DNA of 64,000 nucleotides. It comes from Quatrionicoccus australiensis (GTDB taxonomy: Bacteria; Pseudomonadota; Gammaproteobacteria; Burkholderiales; Rhodocyclaceae). Location: NCBI RefSeq assembly GCF_020510525.1, contig NZ_CP075188.1, forward strand, positions 2,232,001 to 2,296,000, read 5' to 3'. The translations under genes and the position numbers were made by a program. The notes under the pieces were generated by a model. It searched no databases. It saw nothing but the letters and a program-made list of their open reading frames with translations, and was not told the DNA's origin. Shown here one piece after another: positions 21,864 to 33,102 of the stretch (position 1 is the first letter of the stretch; every line of letters begins with the position of its first letter).

Positions 21864-22247
21864 TCAGACGACCTGCAGGTCGTCGCCGCAACTGACCAGC
21901 ACCTTGATGCCGCGCCCCTTGAATTCGCCGACCAGCCTGGCGAACTCGCCGCGCCGCCAGGCATCCGGCCGCTCTGGCGTAACGTAGAGCACGACATCCT
22001 CGCCGTGGTTGGTGGTGCCGATCACGACGCGCGAACGGTCCGGGCGCAGGGCGACGGCAATCGGCTTGTCCAGGCTTTGCGTCTGCAACCAGATGCATTC
22101 GTAAACGCGACACGACTCCGGCCGCGTTTCATAAACGCCGCAGCCGACGCCGATCTTGCAGTCGGCGCACCAGGTATTGGCCGGCTTGTCCAGCTCGCGG
22201 ATTTTCATGACCTTGCAGCAGACCGTGCAGCCATCGCAACTATGCAT
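21864..22247 (-). CDS. YkgJ family cysteine cluster protein
   Basis: A 127-residue protein with a zinc/iron-chelating type Cys cluster: CDGCTVCCKV (residues 4-13), TWCADCKIGVGCGVYETRPESCRVYEC (about 25-51). The second half has no further Cys until the end. Function is unknown; the family is annotated only by the cluster. It converges with hpnE, with a one-base gap, and follows the ABC ATPase on the minus strand. Confidence 0.85.
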   Translation of the reverse strand: MHSCDGCTVCCKVMKIRELDKPANTWCADCKIGVGCGVYETRPESCRVYECIWLQTQSLDKPIAVALRPDRSRVVIGTTNHGEDVVLYVTPERPDAWRRGEFARLVGEFKGRGIKVLVSCGDDLQVV

Positions 22248-22286
22248 AAAACCTCGCCCAAAAACTGCGTTTGGAAATTTGCCTGT

Positions 22287-22956
<670 letters not shown>

Positions 22957-22958
<2 letters not shown>

Positions 22959-23559
22959 GCGGCTCGCTCTCTTCCTGTTGGTCCTGCTCTTTTCCACGCT
23001 CCCGGCCCAGGCCGCCAAAACCGTGCTGGTCATGGGCGACTCGCTCTCGGCCGGTTACGGCATTCGCCCGGAACAGGCCTGGCCGGCGCTGCTCGACAAA
23101 CGTCTGGCGGAAAAACGCCTTGATTATAGCGTCGCCAACCTGTCGATCTCCGGCGAAACCACGGCCGGCGGGCGCGCCCGGTTCGCTGCCGCCCTGCGCC
23201 AGTACCAGCCGGCCGTCGTCGTCATCGCGCTCGGCGCCAACGACGGTCTGCGCGGTCTGCAACTGGTCCAGATGCGCGACAACCTCAGCGCCATGACGGC
23301 CGCCGCCCAGGCCACCGGCGCCCGTGTCCTGCTCGCCGGCATGCGCCTGCCGCCCAATTACGGGCCGTACGCCGAGGAATTCCGCAGCAGTTTCGCGACC
23401 GTGGCCAGCGGCAGAAAATCAGCACTGCTGCCCTTCCTGCTCGAAACGGTGGCCAGCCAGCCGTCCCTGTTTCAGGCCGACAACCTGCATCCGACCGCCA
23501 GCGCGCAGCCTTTAATCCTCGATCACGTCTGGCCGGCCCTGCTCCCCTTGCTAAAATAG
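22957..23559 (+). CDS. tesA: TesA-like GDSL lysophospholipase/thioesterase/arylesterase
   Basis: A 200-residue periplasmic SGNH hydrolase. A signal peptide (residues 1-19, ending AQA) is followed by block I with the nucleophile Ser in MGDSLSAGYG, block III Asn in LGANDGLRG, and the Asp/His pair in DNLHPTA near the C-terminus. In E. coli tesA is also divergent from ybbA, so the neighbour fits. mnmH follows after 4 bases on the same strand. Confidence 0.92.
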
Positions 23560-23563
23560 GCGG

Positions 23564-24625
23564 ATGAAACAGCCCCGCCCCACGCTTGCCGATCTCGCTG
23601 CCTACGACGAGATCATCGATGTCCGCTCGCCCGCCGAGTTTGCCGAAGACCATATCCCGGGCGCAATCAGCTGCCCGGTACTCGACGACGCACAACGCGC
23701 CCAGGTCGGTACCATCTACAAACAGGTGTCGCCCTTCGAGGCCAAGAAGATCGGCGCGGCGCTGGTTTCCGAAAACATCGCGCGCCACCTGCGCGAACGC
23801 TTCCTCGACCGGCCCAAGCACTGGAAGCCGCTGATCTATTGCTGGCGCGGCGGCGACCGCAGCGGTTCGATGACCACCATTTTCCGCGCCATCGGCTGGC
23901 ATGCCGGGCAACTCGACGGCGGCTACAAGACCTGGCGCACGCATGTTCTGGCCCGCCTCGGTGAACTGCCGCAAAACTTCGATTTCCGTGTCCTGTGCGG
24001 CGCCACCGGCAATGCCAAGACGCGCATCCTGCAGGCGATCGCAGCCGCCGGCGAGCAGGTCATCGACCTCGAAACACTGGCCAGCCACAAAGGCTCGGTG
24101 CTTGGTGTCCTGCCCGAGCAGCCGCAACCGGCGCAAAAGGGCTTCGAAACCGCGCTGCTGCAGGCCTTGACCGCGCTCGACCCAAGCCGCCCGGTCTATG
24201 TCGAAGCGGAAAGCCGCAAGATCGGCCAGCTGCATCTGCCGGATGCGCTGCTTGCCGCCATGCGCAGCGGCGAATGCCTGCAGGTCGAAGCCGACCTCGA
24301 GGCGCGCGTCGAATTCCTGCTGCGCGATTACGACTATTTCCTGACCGATCCGGATTTCCTGATCGGCCGCCTGGAAACCCTGCGCACATTGCTCAGCCGC
24401 GAACTGCTCAACCGCTGGCAGCAACTGGCACGCAACGCCGACTGGCAGCCCCTGGTCCGCGAACTGCTGGCCGAACACTACGATCCGCTTTACCGCCGCT
24501 CGCAGGCGCGCAGTTTTGCCGGCATCGAAACATCCCTGAAATTTGCCGCCAGCGACCTGTCGACCGCTGGCGTCGCCCGCCTGGCCGAACGCATCATTCA
24601 GTCGCGCACGGCACAAACCGCCTGA
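23564..24625 (+). CDS. mnmH: tRNA 2-selenouridine synthase
   Basis: A 353-residue enzyme (SelU/YbbB) that replaces sulfur by selenium at the wobble 2-thiouridine of some tRNAs, via a geranylated intermediate. The N-terminal rhodanese domain (about residues 10-125) has its active Cys93 in YCWRGGDRSGS. A P-loop-like motif GATGNAKTRIL at about 146-156 begins the C-terminal domain. selD is not in this window. Its 3' end overlaps the convergent methyltransferase gene by 28 bases. Confidence 0.92.
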   Translation: MKQPRPTLADLAAYDEIIDVRSPAEFAEDHIPGAISCPVLDDAQRAQVGTIYKQVSPFEAKKIGAALVSENIARHLRERFLDRPKHWKPLIYCWRGGDRSGSMTTIFRAIGWHAGQLDGGYKTWRTHVLARLGELPQNFDFRVLCGATGNAKTRILQAIAAAGEQVIDLETLASHKGSVLGVLPEQPQPAQKGFETALLQALTALDPSRPVYVEAESRKIGQLHLPDALLAAMRSGECLQVEADLEARVEFLLRDYDYFLTDPDFLIGRLETLRTLLSRELLNRWQQLARNADWQPLVRELLAEHYDPLYRRSQARSFAGIETSLKFAASDLSTAGVARLAERIIQSRTAQTA

Positions 24626-25116
24626 ACCATGGCCGGCCGCGGCTGCTCGACGTAGCCTTCGGTGAAGGCGACCGGCCGCAGGCCGGCGCCCCTGACCTGT
24701 TCCGACAACTCCCCCGGCTGCAGCAGGAACTGCGGGCTGGACGGCTTGCCGTAAGCCGCATTGCCCTGCATGAAGGTTTCGTAGATCAGCACGCCGCCCG
24801 GCGCCAGCATGGCGAGCACCGCCGGCAGATGCGGCCGCCACAGGTAATTGGTGACAACGATGCCGGCAAAACGCTCGCCGGCCAGCGGCCAGAGGTCGCC
24901 TTCAAGATCAAGCTGGCGGGTTTCGACATTACCCAGGCCGGCCAGAGCAGCCAGCGCTTCGCCATTGCGATCCACCGCCAGCACCGGATGGCCGCGCCCG
25001 GCAAGCAGGCGGACGTGGCGACCGCTGCCGCAGGCCAGATCAAGCACACGGCCGCCGGCGGCGATCAGCGGGCAATGGCGTTCGACCCAGGGCGATGCAG
25101 GTATGATTTGCGGCAT
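24598..25116 (-). CDS. Class I SAM-dependent methyltransferase
   Basis: A small methyltransferase (172 residues from the ATG at 25116). Motif I is VLDLACGSGRHVRLLA, the acidic end of beta-2 is VLAVDRNGEAL, and motif IV is FAGIVVTNYLWRP. The resemblance is to TehB/UbiE-like enzymes, and the substrate is unknown. Upstream in-frame ATGs at 25137 and 25152 would overlap the divergent osmC start; no start has a strong ribosome-binding site, so the N-terminus is uncertain. Confidence 0.8.
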   Translation of the reverse strand: MPQIIPASPWVERHCPLIAAGGRVLDLACGSGRHVRLLAGRGHPVLAVDRNGEALAALAGLGNVETRQLDLEGDLWPLAGERFAGIVVTNYLWRPHLPAVLAMLAPGGVLIYETFMQGNAAYGKPSSPQFLLQPGELSEQVRGAGLRPVAFTEGYVEQPRPAMVQAVCAVRD

Positions 25117-25135
25117 TTCGTTCAAGGAGCCAGTC

Positions 25136-25543
25136 ATGTCGGATGTCGTCATCGTTGCAGAAAATGGTCAGGGAAGATACCAGCAGGAAGTCCGCGTCGG
25201 CCAGCACCGCCTGCTCGCCGACGAACCGGTCAGCGTTAGCGGCGGCGATGCCGGCCCGGCTCCGTTCGACTTTCTGATGGCCGGTCTCGGCGCCTGCACT
25301 TCGATGACGCTGCGCATGTACGCCGAACGCAAGGAACTGCCGCTGACCGGCATCAAGGTGACACTCAGCCACGAAAAAATCGAAGTCGATGGCAAACTGC
25401 GCGACCGGATCAAGCGCGAGATCGCGCTGGAAGGCGAACTCAGCGACTCCCAACGCCAGCGCCTGCTGGAAATTGCCGGGAAATGCCCGGTTCACCGCGC
25501 GCTTTCACAGTCGCTGCTCCTCGAATGCGCGCTGATTGAATAA
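25136..25543 (+). CDS. OsmC family protein
   Basis: A 135-residue OsmC/Ohr-fold protein. The two redox-active Cys typical of the fold are visible in LMAGLGACTSMTLRMYAERK (about residue 60) and IAGKCPVHRALSQ (about residue 120), so a thiol-dependent peroxidase activity is plausible. AAGGAG precedes the ATG at 25136. It is divergent from the methyltransferase gene. Confidence 0.87.
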   Translation: MSDVVIVAENGQGRYQQEVRVGQHRLLADEPVSVSGGDAGPAPFDFLMAGLGACTSMTLRMYAERKELPLTGIKVTLSHEKIEVDGKLRDRIKREIALEGELSDSQRQRLLEIAGKCPVHRALSQSLLLECALIE

Positions 25544-25631
25544 TCCGTAAGTGCTTTGCCCACATGGCAATCGCCCTCCGTTTGTGCCAAAATCGTGCGC
25601 TGCACAATAACAAACTAATGAGGGGTTCGCC

Positions 25632-28337
25632 ATGTTGGAACAGCACTATCTAACTTCGCTTTTCGAACCGAAATCGGTTGCCGTGATCGGCGCCTCCGAA
25701 CGGGAAAACTCGGTCGGTAATGTCATTTTCAAGAACATCCTGAACTCGGGTTACAAGGGCAAGCTGTACGCCATCAATCCGAAGCACGAAACCATTCAGG
25801 GCCAGCCGGCCTACAAGTCGATCGAGGAAATCGGCGCCCGCGTCGAAATGGCGGTCATCGCCACCCGGCCGCAAACCGTGCCGCAACTGATCGAGCAATG
25901 TGGCCGCTCGGGCGTGCGCAACGTCATCGTCATCGCCTCCGGCTTTTCCGAAGCCGGCCATATCGGCGCCGCGCTCGAGCGCAAGGTGCTGGAAATCGCC
26001 CGCTCCTACAATGTTCGCATTCTCGGCCCGAACTGCCTCGGCATCATCCGCCCGGAACTCGGCCTGAATGCCACCTTCACCAAGATCACCGCCAACCCGG
26101 GCAATCTCGCCCTGGTCTCGCAATCCGGCGCCATGTGTTCGGCTGTGCTCGACTGGGCCAAGGCCAACCAGGTCGGCTTCTCCTCGGTCATTTCGCTGGG
26201 CATGACAGCCGACGTCGATTTCGGTGAAATCCTCGATTACCTGATCTACGACAGCCGCACGCACTACATCCTGATGTACGTCGAAGGCATCCGTAACGCC
26301 CGCCGCTTCATGAGCGCCCTGCGCTCGGCCGCGCGCATCAAGCCGATCATCCTGCTCAAGGCCGGTCGCCACGAAGCCGGCGCGATGGCCACCGCGACCC
26401 ACTCGGGCATGGCTGCCGTCTCCGATACCGTGTTCGATGCCGCCGTGCGCCGTGCCGGTGTGGTCCGCGTCCAGAACGTCGGTCAGCTGTTCTATGCCGC
26501 CAAGGCACTCGCTTCAAAGTTCCGTCCGCTCGGCAACCGTTTGGCCATCATCACCAACGGCGGCGGTCCGGGCGCCATGGCAGCCGACCGTGCCGGCGAC
26601 ATGGGCATCCCGCTCGCCGAACTGTCGACCGAAACCATGGCCGTGCTCAACAAGGCGCTGCCCACCACCTGGTCGCACAGCAACCCGATCGACATCGCCG
26701 GTGATGCCACGCCGGAACGTTACCGCGATGCCGTGCTTGCCGTGACGCAGGACCCGAATGTCGATAGCACCCTGATCATGCTCTCGCCGCAGGCGATGAC
26801 CGACCCGATGGGAGTTGCCAAGGCGATCATCGAGATCTCCGACAAGCTCAACCGCACCATCATCTGCTGCTGGATGGGCGAGGAACAGGTTGCCGAAGCG
26901 CGCAAGCTGCTCGAAGACAACGGCATCCCGGCCTTCCGCATGCCGGAAACGGCAATCGAACTGTTCCACCATATCTCCAAGTACTACCGCAACCAGAAGC
27001 TGCTGCTGCAGACTCCGGAACCGACCCGCCAGCATGGCCGCCCCGAAGCCGAAGGCGCCAAGATGCTGATCGAGGCCCTGCTCGCCGAGCGCCGCAAGGT
27101 GCTTTCCGAAATGGAATCCAAGGCCATCCTGCGCGCCTTCAAGGTACCGGTTGCCCAGACCATGGTCGCCCGTACCGCAACCGAGGCCCTGCTGCTGGCT
27201 GAACAGATAGGTTTCCCGATCGCCATGAAGGTCGATTCGCCGGACCTGCCGCACAAGTCCGATGCCGGCGGCGTGCGCCTCAACATCGTCAATGCGCCGG
27301 CCGTACGTAACGCCTATCACGACATCATCGACACGGTCAGCAAGCGCCATCCGAATGCCAAGATCAACGGCGTTTCGATCGAGCCCTTCCTGTCGCGTCC
27401 GAATGGTCGCGAACTGATGATCGGCGTTTTCCGCGACCCGATCTTCGGGCCGGTCATCACCTTCGGTGCCGGTGGCTTCGACGTCGAAATCTTCAGCGAC
27501 CGCTCGGTCGCCCTGCCGCCGCTCAACAAGTTCCTGGCGGCTGACCTGATCGACTCGACACGCGCCTCGAAGATCCTCGGCCAATTCCACAACATGCCGC
27601 CGGTCGACCGTGACGCGCTCAAGGAAGTCCTGCTCTGCATCTCGGAAATGGTCTGCGAACTGCCGTGGATCATGGAACTCGATCTCAACCCGCTGATCGT
27701 CGATGAAAACGGCGCCATCGCTGCCGATGCCCGCATCGTCATCGACCACGCCGCCGGTGCCAGCGGCGACCGTTACGCCCACATGTCGATCTACCCCTAC
27801 CCGGTCCATCTGGTCCAGGAATGGCAGATGAACGACGGCAAGGTCGTCACCATCCGTCCGATCCGTCCGGAAGATGCCGAGCTGGAGCAGGAATTCGTCA
27901 AGCGCATGTCTGACGAATCGCGCTACTACCGTTTCATGGATACCCTGCGCGAACTGACGCAGACCATGCTGGTCCGCTTCACGCAGATCGACTATGACCG
28001 CGAAATGGCCCTGGTTGCCACCCTGCCGCCAGAGGATGAGGTCGCGGAAGGCAAGGAATACCAGATTGGCGTGGCGCGTTACGTGGTCAACCCGGATGGC
28101 GAGTCGGTCGAGTTCGCACTGGCCGTCGGCGATGACTGGCAGAAGTGCGGCGTCGGCCGCAAGCTGATGATGGCGCTGATCGACTGCGCCCGTGCCAAGG
28201 GCTACCGTGCCGTGGTCGGCGACGTGCTGTCGACCAACAGCAAGATGTTCCGCCTGATGACCAGTCTCGGCTTCACCATCCACCCGCACCCGGACGACAC
28301 CGCCGTCAAGCGCGTCGTCAAGCCGCTGGTTGGCTGA
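25632..28337 (+). CDS. Pat/YfiQ-like protein acetyltransferase (acyl-CoA synthetase-like plus GNAT)
   Basis: A 901-residue fusion. Residues about 1-465 look like the alpha part of NDP-forming acyl-CoA synthetases (CoA-binding Rossmann domain VAVIGASERENSVGN, succinyl-CoA ligase-like domain). About 480-700 is an ATP-grasp domain (KAILRAFKVPVAQT, VDSPDLPHKSDAGGV). About 735-890 is a GNAT acetyltransferase (VGDDWQKCGVGRKLMMALI). This is the architecture of Salmonella Pat/E. coli YfiQ, which acetylates lysines of enzymes such as acetyl-CoA synthetase. His257 in ATHSGMAA sits where phospho-His is found in active synthetases. A strong terminator follows. Confidence 0.88.
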   Translation: MLEQHYLTSLFEPKSVAVIGASERENSVGNVIFKNILNSGYKGKLYAINPKHETIQGQPAYKSIEEIGARVEMAVIATRPQTVPQLIEQCGRSGVRNVIVIASGFSEAGHIGAALERKVLEIARSYNVRILGPNCLGIIRPELGLNATFTKITANPGNLALVSQSGAMCSAVLDWAKANQVGFSSVISLGMTADVDFGEILDYLIYDSRTHYILMYVEGIRNARRFMSALRSAARIKPIILLKAGRHEAGAMATATHSGMAAVSDTVFDAAVRRAGVVRVQNVGQLFYAAKALASKFRPLGNRLAIITNGGGPGAMAADRAGDMGIPLAELSTETMAVLNKALPTTWSHSNPIDIAGDATPERYRDAVLAVTQDPNVDSTLIMLSPQAMTDPMGVAKAIIEISDKLNRTIICCWMGEEQVAEARKLLEDNGIPAFRMPETAIELFHHISKYYRNQKLLLQTPEPTRQHGRPEAEGAKMLIEALLAERRKVLSEMESKAILRAFKVPVAQTMVARTATEALLLAEQIGFPIAMKVDSPDLPHKSDAGGVRLNIVNAPAVRNAYHDIIDTVSKRHPNAKINGVSIEPFLSRPNGRELMIGVFRDPIFGPVITFGAGGFDVEIFSDRSVALPPLNKFLAADLIDSTRASKILGQFHNMPPVDRDALKEVLLCISEMVCELPWIMELDLNPLIVDENGAIAADARIVIDHAAGASGDRYAHMSIYPYPVHLVQEWQMNDGKVVTIRPIRPEDAELEQEFVKRMSDESRYYRFMDTLRELTQTMLVRFTQIDYDREMALVATLPPEDEVAEGKEYQIGVARYVVNPDGESVEFALAVGDDWQKCGVGRKLMMALIDCARAKGYRAVVGDVLSTNSKMFRLMTSLGFTIHPHPDDTAVKRVVKPLVG

Positions 28338-28355
28338 TCAGGAAAGCCAGACAAC

Positions 28356-28385
28356 AAAAAGCCGGTCAATTGACCGGCTTTTTTT
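28356..28385 (+). terminator. Intrinsic terminator after the Pat-like gene
   Basis: Hairpin GCCGGTC-AATT-GACCGGC (28361-28378) with A5 before and T7 after. It may work for both the plus-strand Pat-like gene and the converging DUF3460 gene. Confidence 0.9.
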
Positions 28386-28429
28386 CGCTCCCGACAACCA
28401 GCAGGGATTGAGCGGGAAGCAGCGACAGA

Positions 28430-28639
28430 TTATTCGCCGAAGAAATTCACATCGTACGGATACGGTTTCTGGGCAACCTTGGAGTCGGCGTTGCGCGTAC
28501 TGGTGTCGACATCCTGTTTCTTGTCCCACCACAGGGCGCGACCGGCCTTTTGATCCTCAACCCAGGCCGGGTTCTTTTCCAGTTGTTCGTTCATCCATTT
28601 CGTGTGATCAGACACGTAGCTCGTATTTACGTCACCCAT
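28430..28639 (-). CDS. DUF3460 family protein
   Basis: A 69-residue protein matching the betaproteobacterial DUF3460 family: helical middle FMxxxL-type segment (WMNEQLEKNPAWVEDQKAGR), the conserved RALWWDK and the C-terminal DSKVAQKPYPYDVNFF. No signal peptide or membrane segment is visible. The function is unknown. It lies downstream of the DUF3567 gene on the same strand, 48 bases apart. Confidence 0.8.
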   Translation of the reverse strand: MGDVNTSYVSDHTKWMNEQLEKNPAWVEDQKAGRALWWDKKQDVDTSTRNADSKVAQKPYPYDVNFFGE

Positions 28640-28687
28640 TTGGCTGCATTCCCAGGCTAATCAAGACAATGGCGCGATTCTAGCACG

Positions 28688-28921
28688 TCAGTGGAAAACG
28701 ATGGGGCGGGCGCTGCCGGCACAGTAATCGTCAAGGAAGGCATCGATGGTCTCCTCGTCACGCTCGGCTTCCGGAATACCTTCCATGGCATTGCGGAAAT
28801 GCCAAGCCAGAGGCCCCTGCAGGAACAGCGTGGACAGGCTTTCCTTGTCGAAAAGCTCAAAACCCTGTTGTGCCGGATAAGCCAGCACCCAGTAATGATC
28901 GCTGCTGTAGATGACGTCCAT
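28688..28921 (-). CDS. DUF3567 family protein
   Basis: A 77-residue soluble protein that resembles DUF3567: it starts MDVIYSSDHYWVLAYP, has the central ELFDKES...FLQGPLAWHF and ends PIVFH. GGAGG lies 6 bases before the ATG. An overlapping frame (28657-28926) is rejected because it lacks this family pattern. The function is unknown. Confidence 0.75.
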   Translation of the reverse strand: MDVIYSSDHYWVLAYPAQQGFELFDKESLSTLFLQGPLAWHFRNAMEGIPEAERDEETIDAFLDDYCAGSARPIVFH

Positions 28922-29017
28922 CGCACACCTCCAATGAGAACTCCTACAACCCTATTTACGGGTGCCTGCCGGCTTTCTCAAGGGCTGCAGCAACATTTAA
29001 TACCGCAGCAGCCGGCC

Positions 29018-29425
29018 TTACTGGATGATGAAGCTGGTAAAGAAGACTTCCTTGACACCGGTTTTCTCGGTTTCGTGCAGCAAATGATTCACCGTATCGA
29101 TGATTTCTTCCATCAGATCCTTCTTGCCCTTCAGCGTCAGCAGATTGGCAGCATCCTGACTTGAAAGCAGCAGGATCATGGCGTGCTGCACGCGCGGCCG
29201 GTGTGCAGCCAGATGATGATCGGCTTCCGGTGAAGCCGCTTCAAAAACCATCTGCACCTGCAGATATTTGCCCCCCTTGGCCGGATCGCCGAGATTGACA
29301 ACAAACTTGAGCGGTTCAGGGCCGGCTGCACCACCATGATCACTGGCCAATGCCGGCTGAGCACCGACCAGGACGAACATGCAGAAGGCAAGAAAATGGC
29401 GAAGCAGCGAGAAATTGGGGTTCAT
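29018..29425 (-). CDS. Secreted FliL-like domain protein
   Basis: A 135-residue protein with a cleavable-looking signal peptide (residues 1-28, ending ALA) followed by a FliL-like domain. Recognisable segments are LKFVVNLGDPAKGGKYLQVQMVFEA, then RVQHAMILLLSSQDAANLLTLKGKKDLMEEIIDTVN and the end VKEVFFTSFIIQ. Genuine FliL has a non-cleaved membrane anchor and is encoded with fliMN. This orphan sits far from any flagellar operon and may have another job. The start at 29425 was chosen for the signal peptide; the frame is open for 31 more codons upstream. Confidence 0.75.
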   Translation of the reverse strand: MNPNFSLLRHFLAFCMFVLVGAQPALASDHGGAAGPEPLKFVVNLGDPAKGGKYLQVQMVFEAASPEADHHLAAHRPRVQHAMILLLSSQDAANLLTLKGKKDLMEEIIDTVNHLLHETEKTGVKEVFFTSFIIQ

Positions 29426-29537
29426 GAGCAAAGGTTCGGTTAAACGGGCATCACGCATTAATTGGCAGATAGCCCTGATGAAGCGAAAGAGCCTATGCCC
29501 GGATGATACCCCAGACACCGTTGCCGACGGTTGTTTG

Positions 29538-30311
29538 CTAAGCCCGGGGTTTCATTTCTCCGGCCGGCACGGCAAAGGGCAACCAGTTTTCCGGGGGCGG
29601 CAACGGACAAGTGGCAAATGGCGTGAACGCACAGGGCGGATTGTAGGCATGGTTGAAATCGAGCCTGATTTTGCCGTCGACCGCTGGCGACACCTTCAGG
29701 AAACGCCCGGCACCGTAAGTCTCCTTGCCACTCGTCCGGTCGCGAAATACGAAAAACACCTCGTGCTCGCCAACCGACATCGGCAACAGTTCGATGCGCT
29801 GTCCCGCCACACTGAACACGGCCTTGTGACTGACCAGAACCGTCTTCAACTCGCCTGTGACATTGGGGACCTCCATGGCCAGCGGCGTTGTTAGCACCTG
29901 CCATTCCGCCTCGATCGCCCACTCCGCCGCCGCAGGAAAGTATGACAAGCCGGCAAACGGCTGCCGGGCCGCCCAATTGCGATCACGCACACGGGCCGCC
30001 AGGCGTCCTTCACGGTCGACGATGAAAAATGCCAGATTTTCATGGTCGACCGTTGCAGGCGAACCAAACCGGTCCGTCTGCAACTCACGCGCCGAGTCGC
30101 CGAGCGGCTGCCAATAAACCCGCTCACCATCCCGGATCAAGTCGCCAAGATGGTCCGGTCCGGAAGGCAGGCGAACGCCACAGTGCTCGCCGCTGCCCAC
30201 CTGGTTAACACCAGGCTCCAGCCAGAACAGGCCCTGCATGCCCAGCCAGCTGTCGGGCCCGCTCAATTCGGCATGGCGCTGTGCCTGCCAGCGCATCAGA
30301 TCTTCCCGCAT
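29538..30311 (-). CDS. DUF1684 family protein
   Basis: A 257-residue protein with the DUF1684 pattern: RAELSGPDSWLGMQGLFWL-like N-terminus, central RDRNWAARQPFAGLSYFP, and the C-terminal RLDFNHAYNPPCAFTPFATCPLPP with LPFAVPAGE. The biochemical role is unknown. The ATG at 30311 is preceded by AAGGAAG; the open frame continues upstream only as a shadow of clpB. It lies after the clpB terminator on the same strand. Confidence 0.85.
   Translation of the reverse strand: MREDLMRWQAQRHAELSGPDSWLGMQGLFWLEPGVNQVGSGEHCGVRLPSGPDHLGDLIRDGERVYWQPLGDSARELQTDRFGSPATVDHENLAFFIVDREGRLAARVRDRNWAARQPFAGLSYFPAAAEWAIEAEWQVLTTPLAMEVPNVTGELKTVLVSHKAVFSVAGQRIELLPMSVGEHEVFFVFRDRTSGKETYGAGRFLKVSPAVDGKIRLDFNHAYNPPCAFTPFATCPLPPPENWLPFAVPAGEMKPRA
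30025..30052 (+). repeat. Dispersed GGTCGACC repeat, copy 4
   Basis: A5, T, GCC, then exactly 10 bases (AGATTTTCAT), then GGTCGACCG. It lies inside the DUF1684 coding sequence. A further GGTCGAC occurs 11 bases to its left (30014-30020). Confidence 0.5.
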
Positions 30312-30336
30312 ATTTTTTGGCTTCCTTGCAAATGGC

Positions 30337-30364
30337 AAAAAAAGGGAGGCTGCTCGCCTCCCTT
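30337..30364 (-). terminator. Intrinsic terminator after clpB
   Basis: Minus-strand hairpin GGGAGGC-N5-GCCTCCC (30344-30362) followed by T7, 21 bases after the clpB stop. Confidence 0.88.
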
Positions 30365-30384
30365 GATCAATCAAAACAGAGCAC

Positions 30385-32967
<2,583 letters not shown>

Positions 32968-33004
32968 GTTCGTCCTTCACAAGGTTTGCCTGTTGATACC
33001 GGAC

Positions 33005-33032
33005 AGATAAGGTCAAAGTTCCGGATTTCAAT
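33005..33032 (-). promoter_or_regulatory. Candidate sigma-32 heat-shock promoter of clpB
   Basis: On the minus strand, ATTGAAA (33026-33032) and CCTTATCT (33005-33012) are separated by 13 bases. This is close to the heat-shock consensus CTTGAAA-N11-16-CCCCATnT, and it is well placed for clpB, a classic RpoH target. Confidence 0.6.
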
Positions 33033-33102
33033 CACCCCACCCACATTGTGGCGAATATGTTAAATTTCCCATCAGTTACAGAACACACAAAAACAGGGTG
33101 GA

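Noticed and set aside
28922..29017. Terminator after the FliL-like gene (GCCGGCT/AGCCGGC)
   Set aside because: The arms are far apart and no U-run follows; insufficient for a terminator call.
33050..33102. Sigma-28 flagellar promoter before the chemoreceptor
   Set aside because: TAAA is present but the GCCGATAA-type -10 is not.
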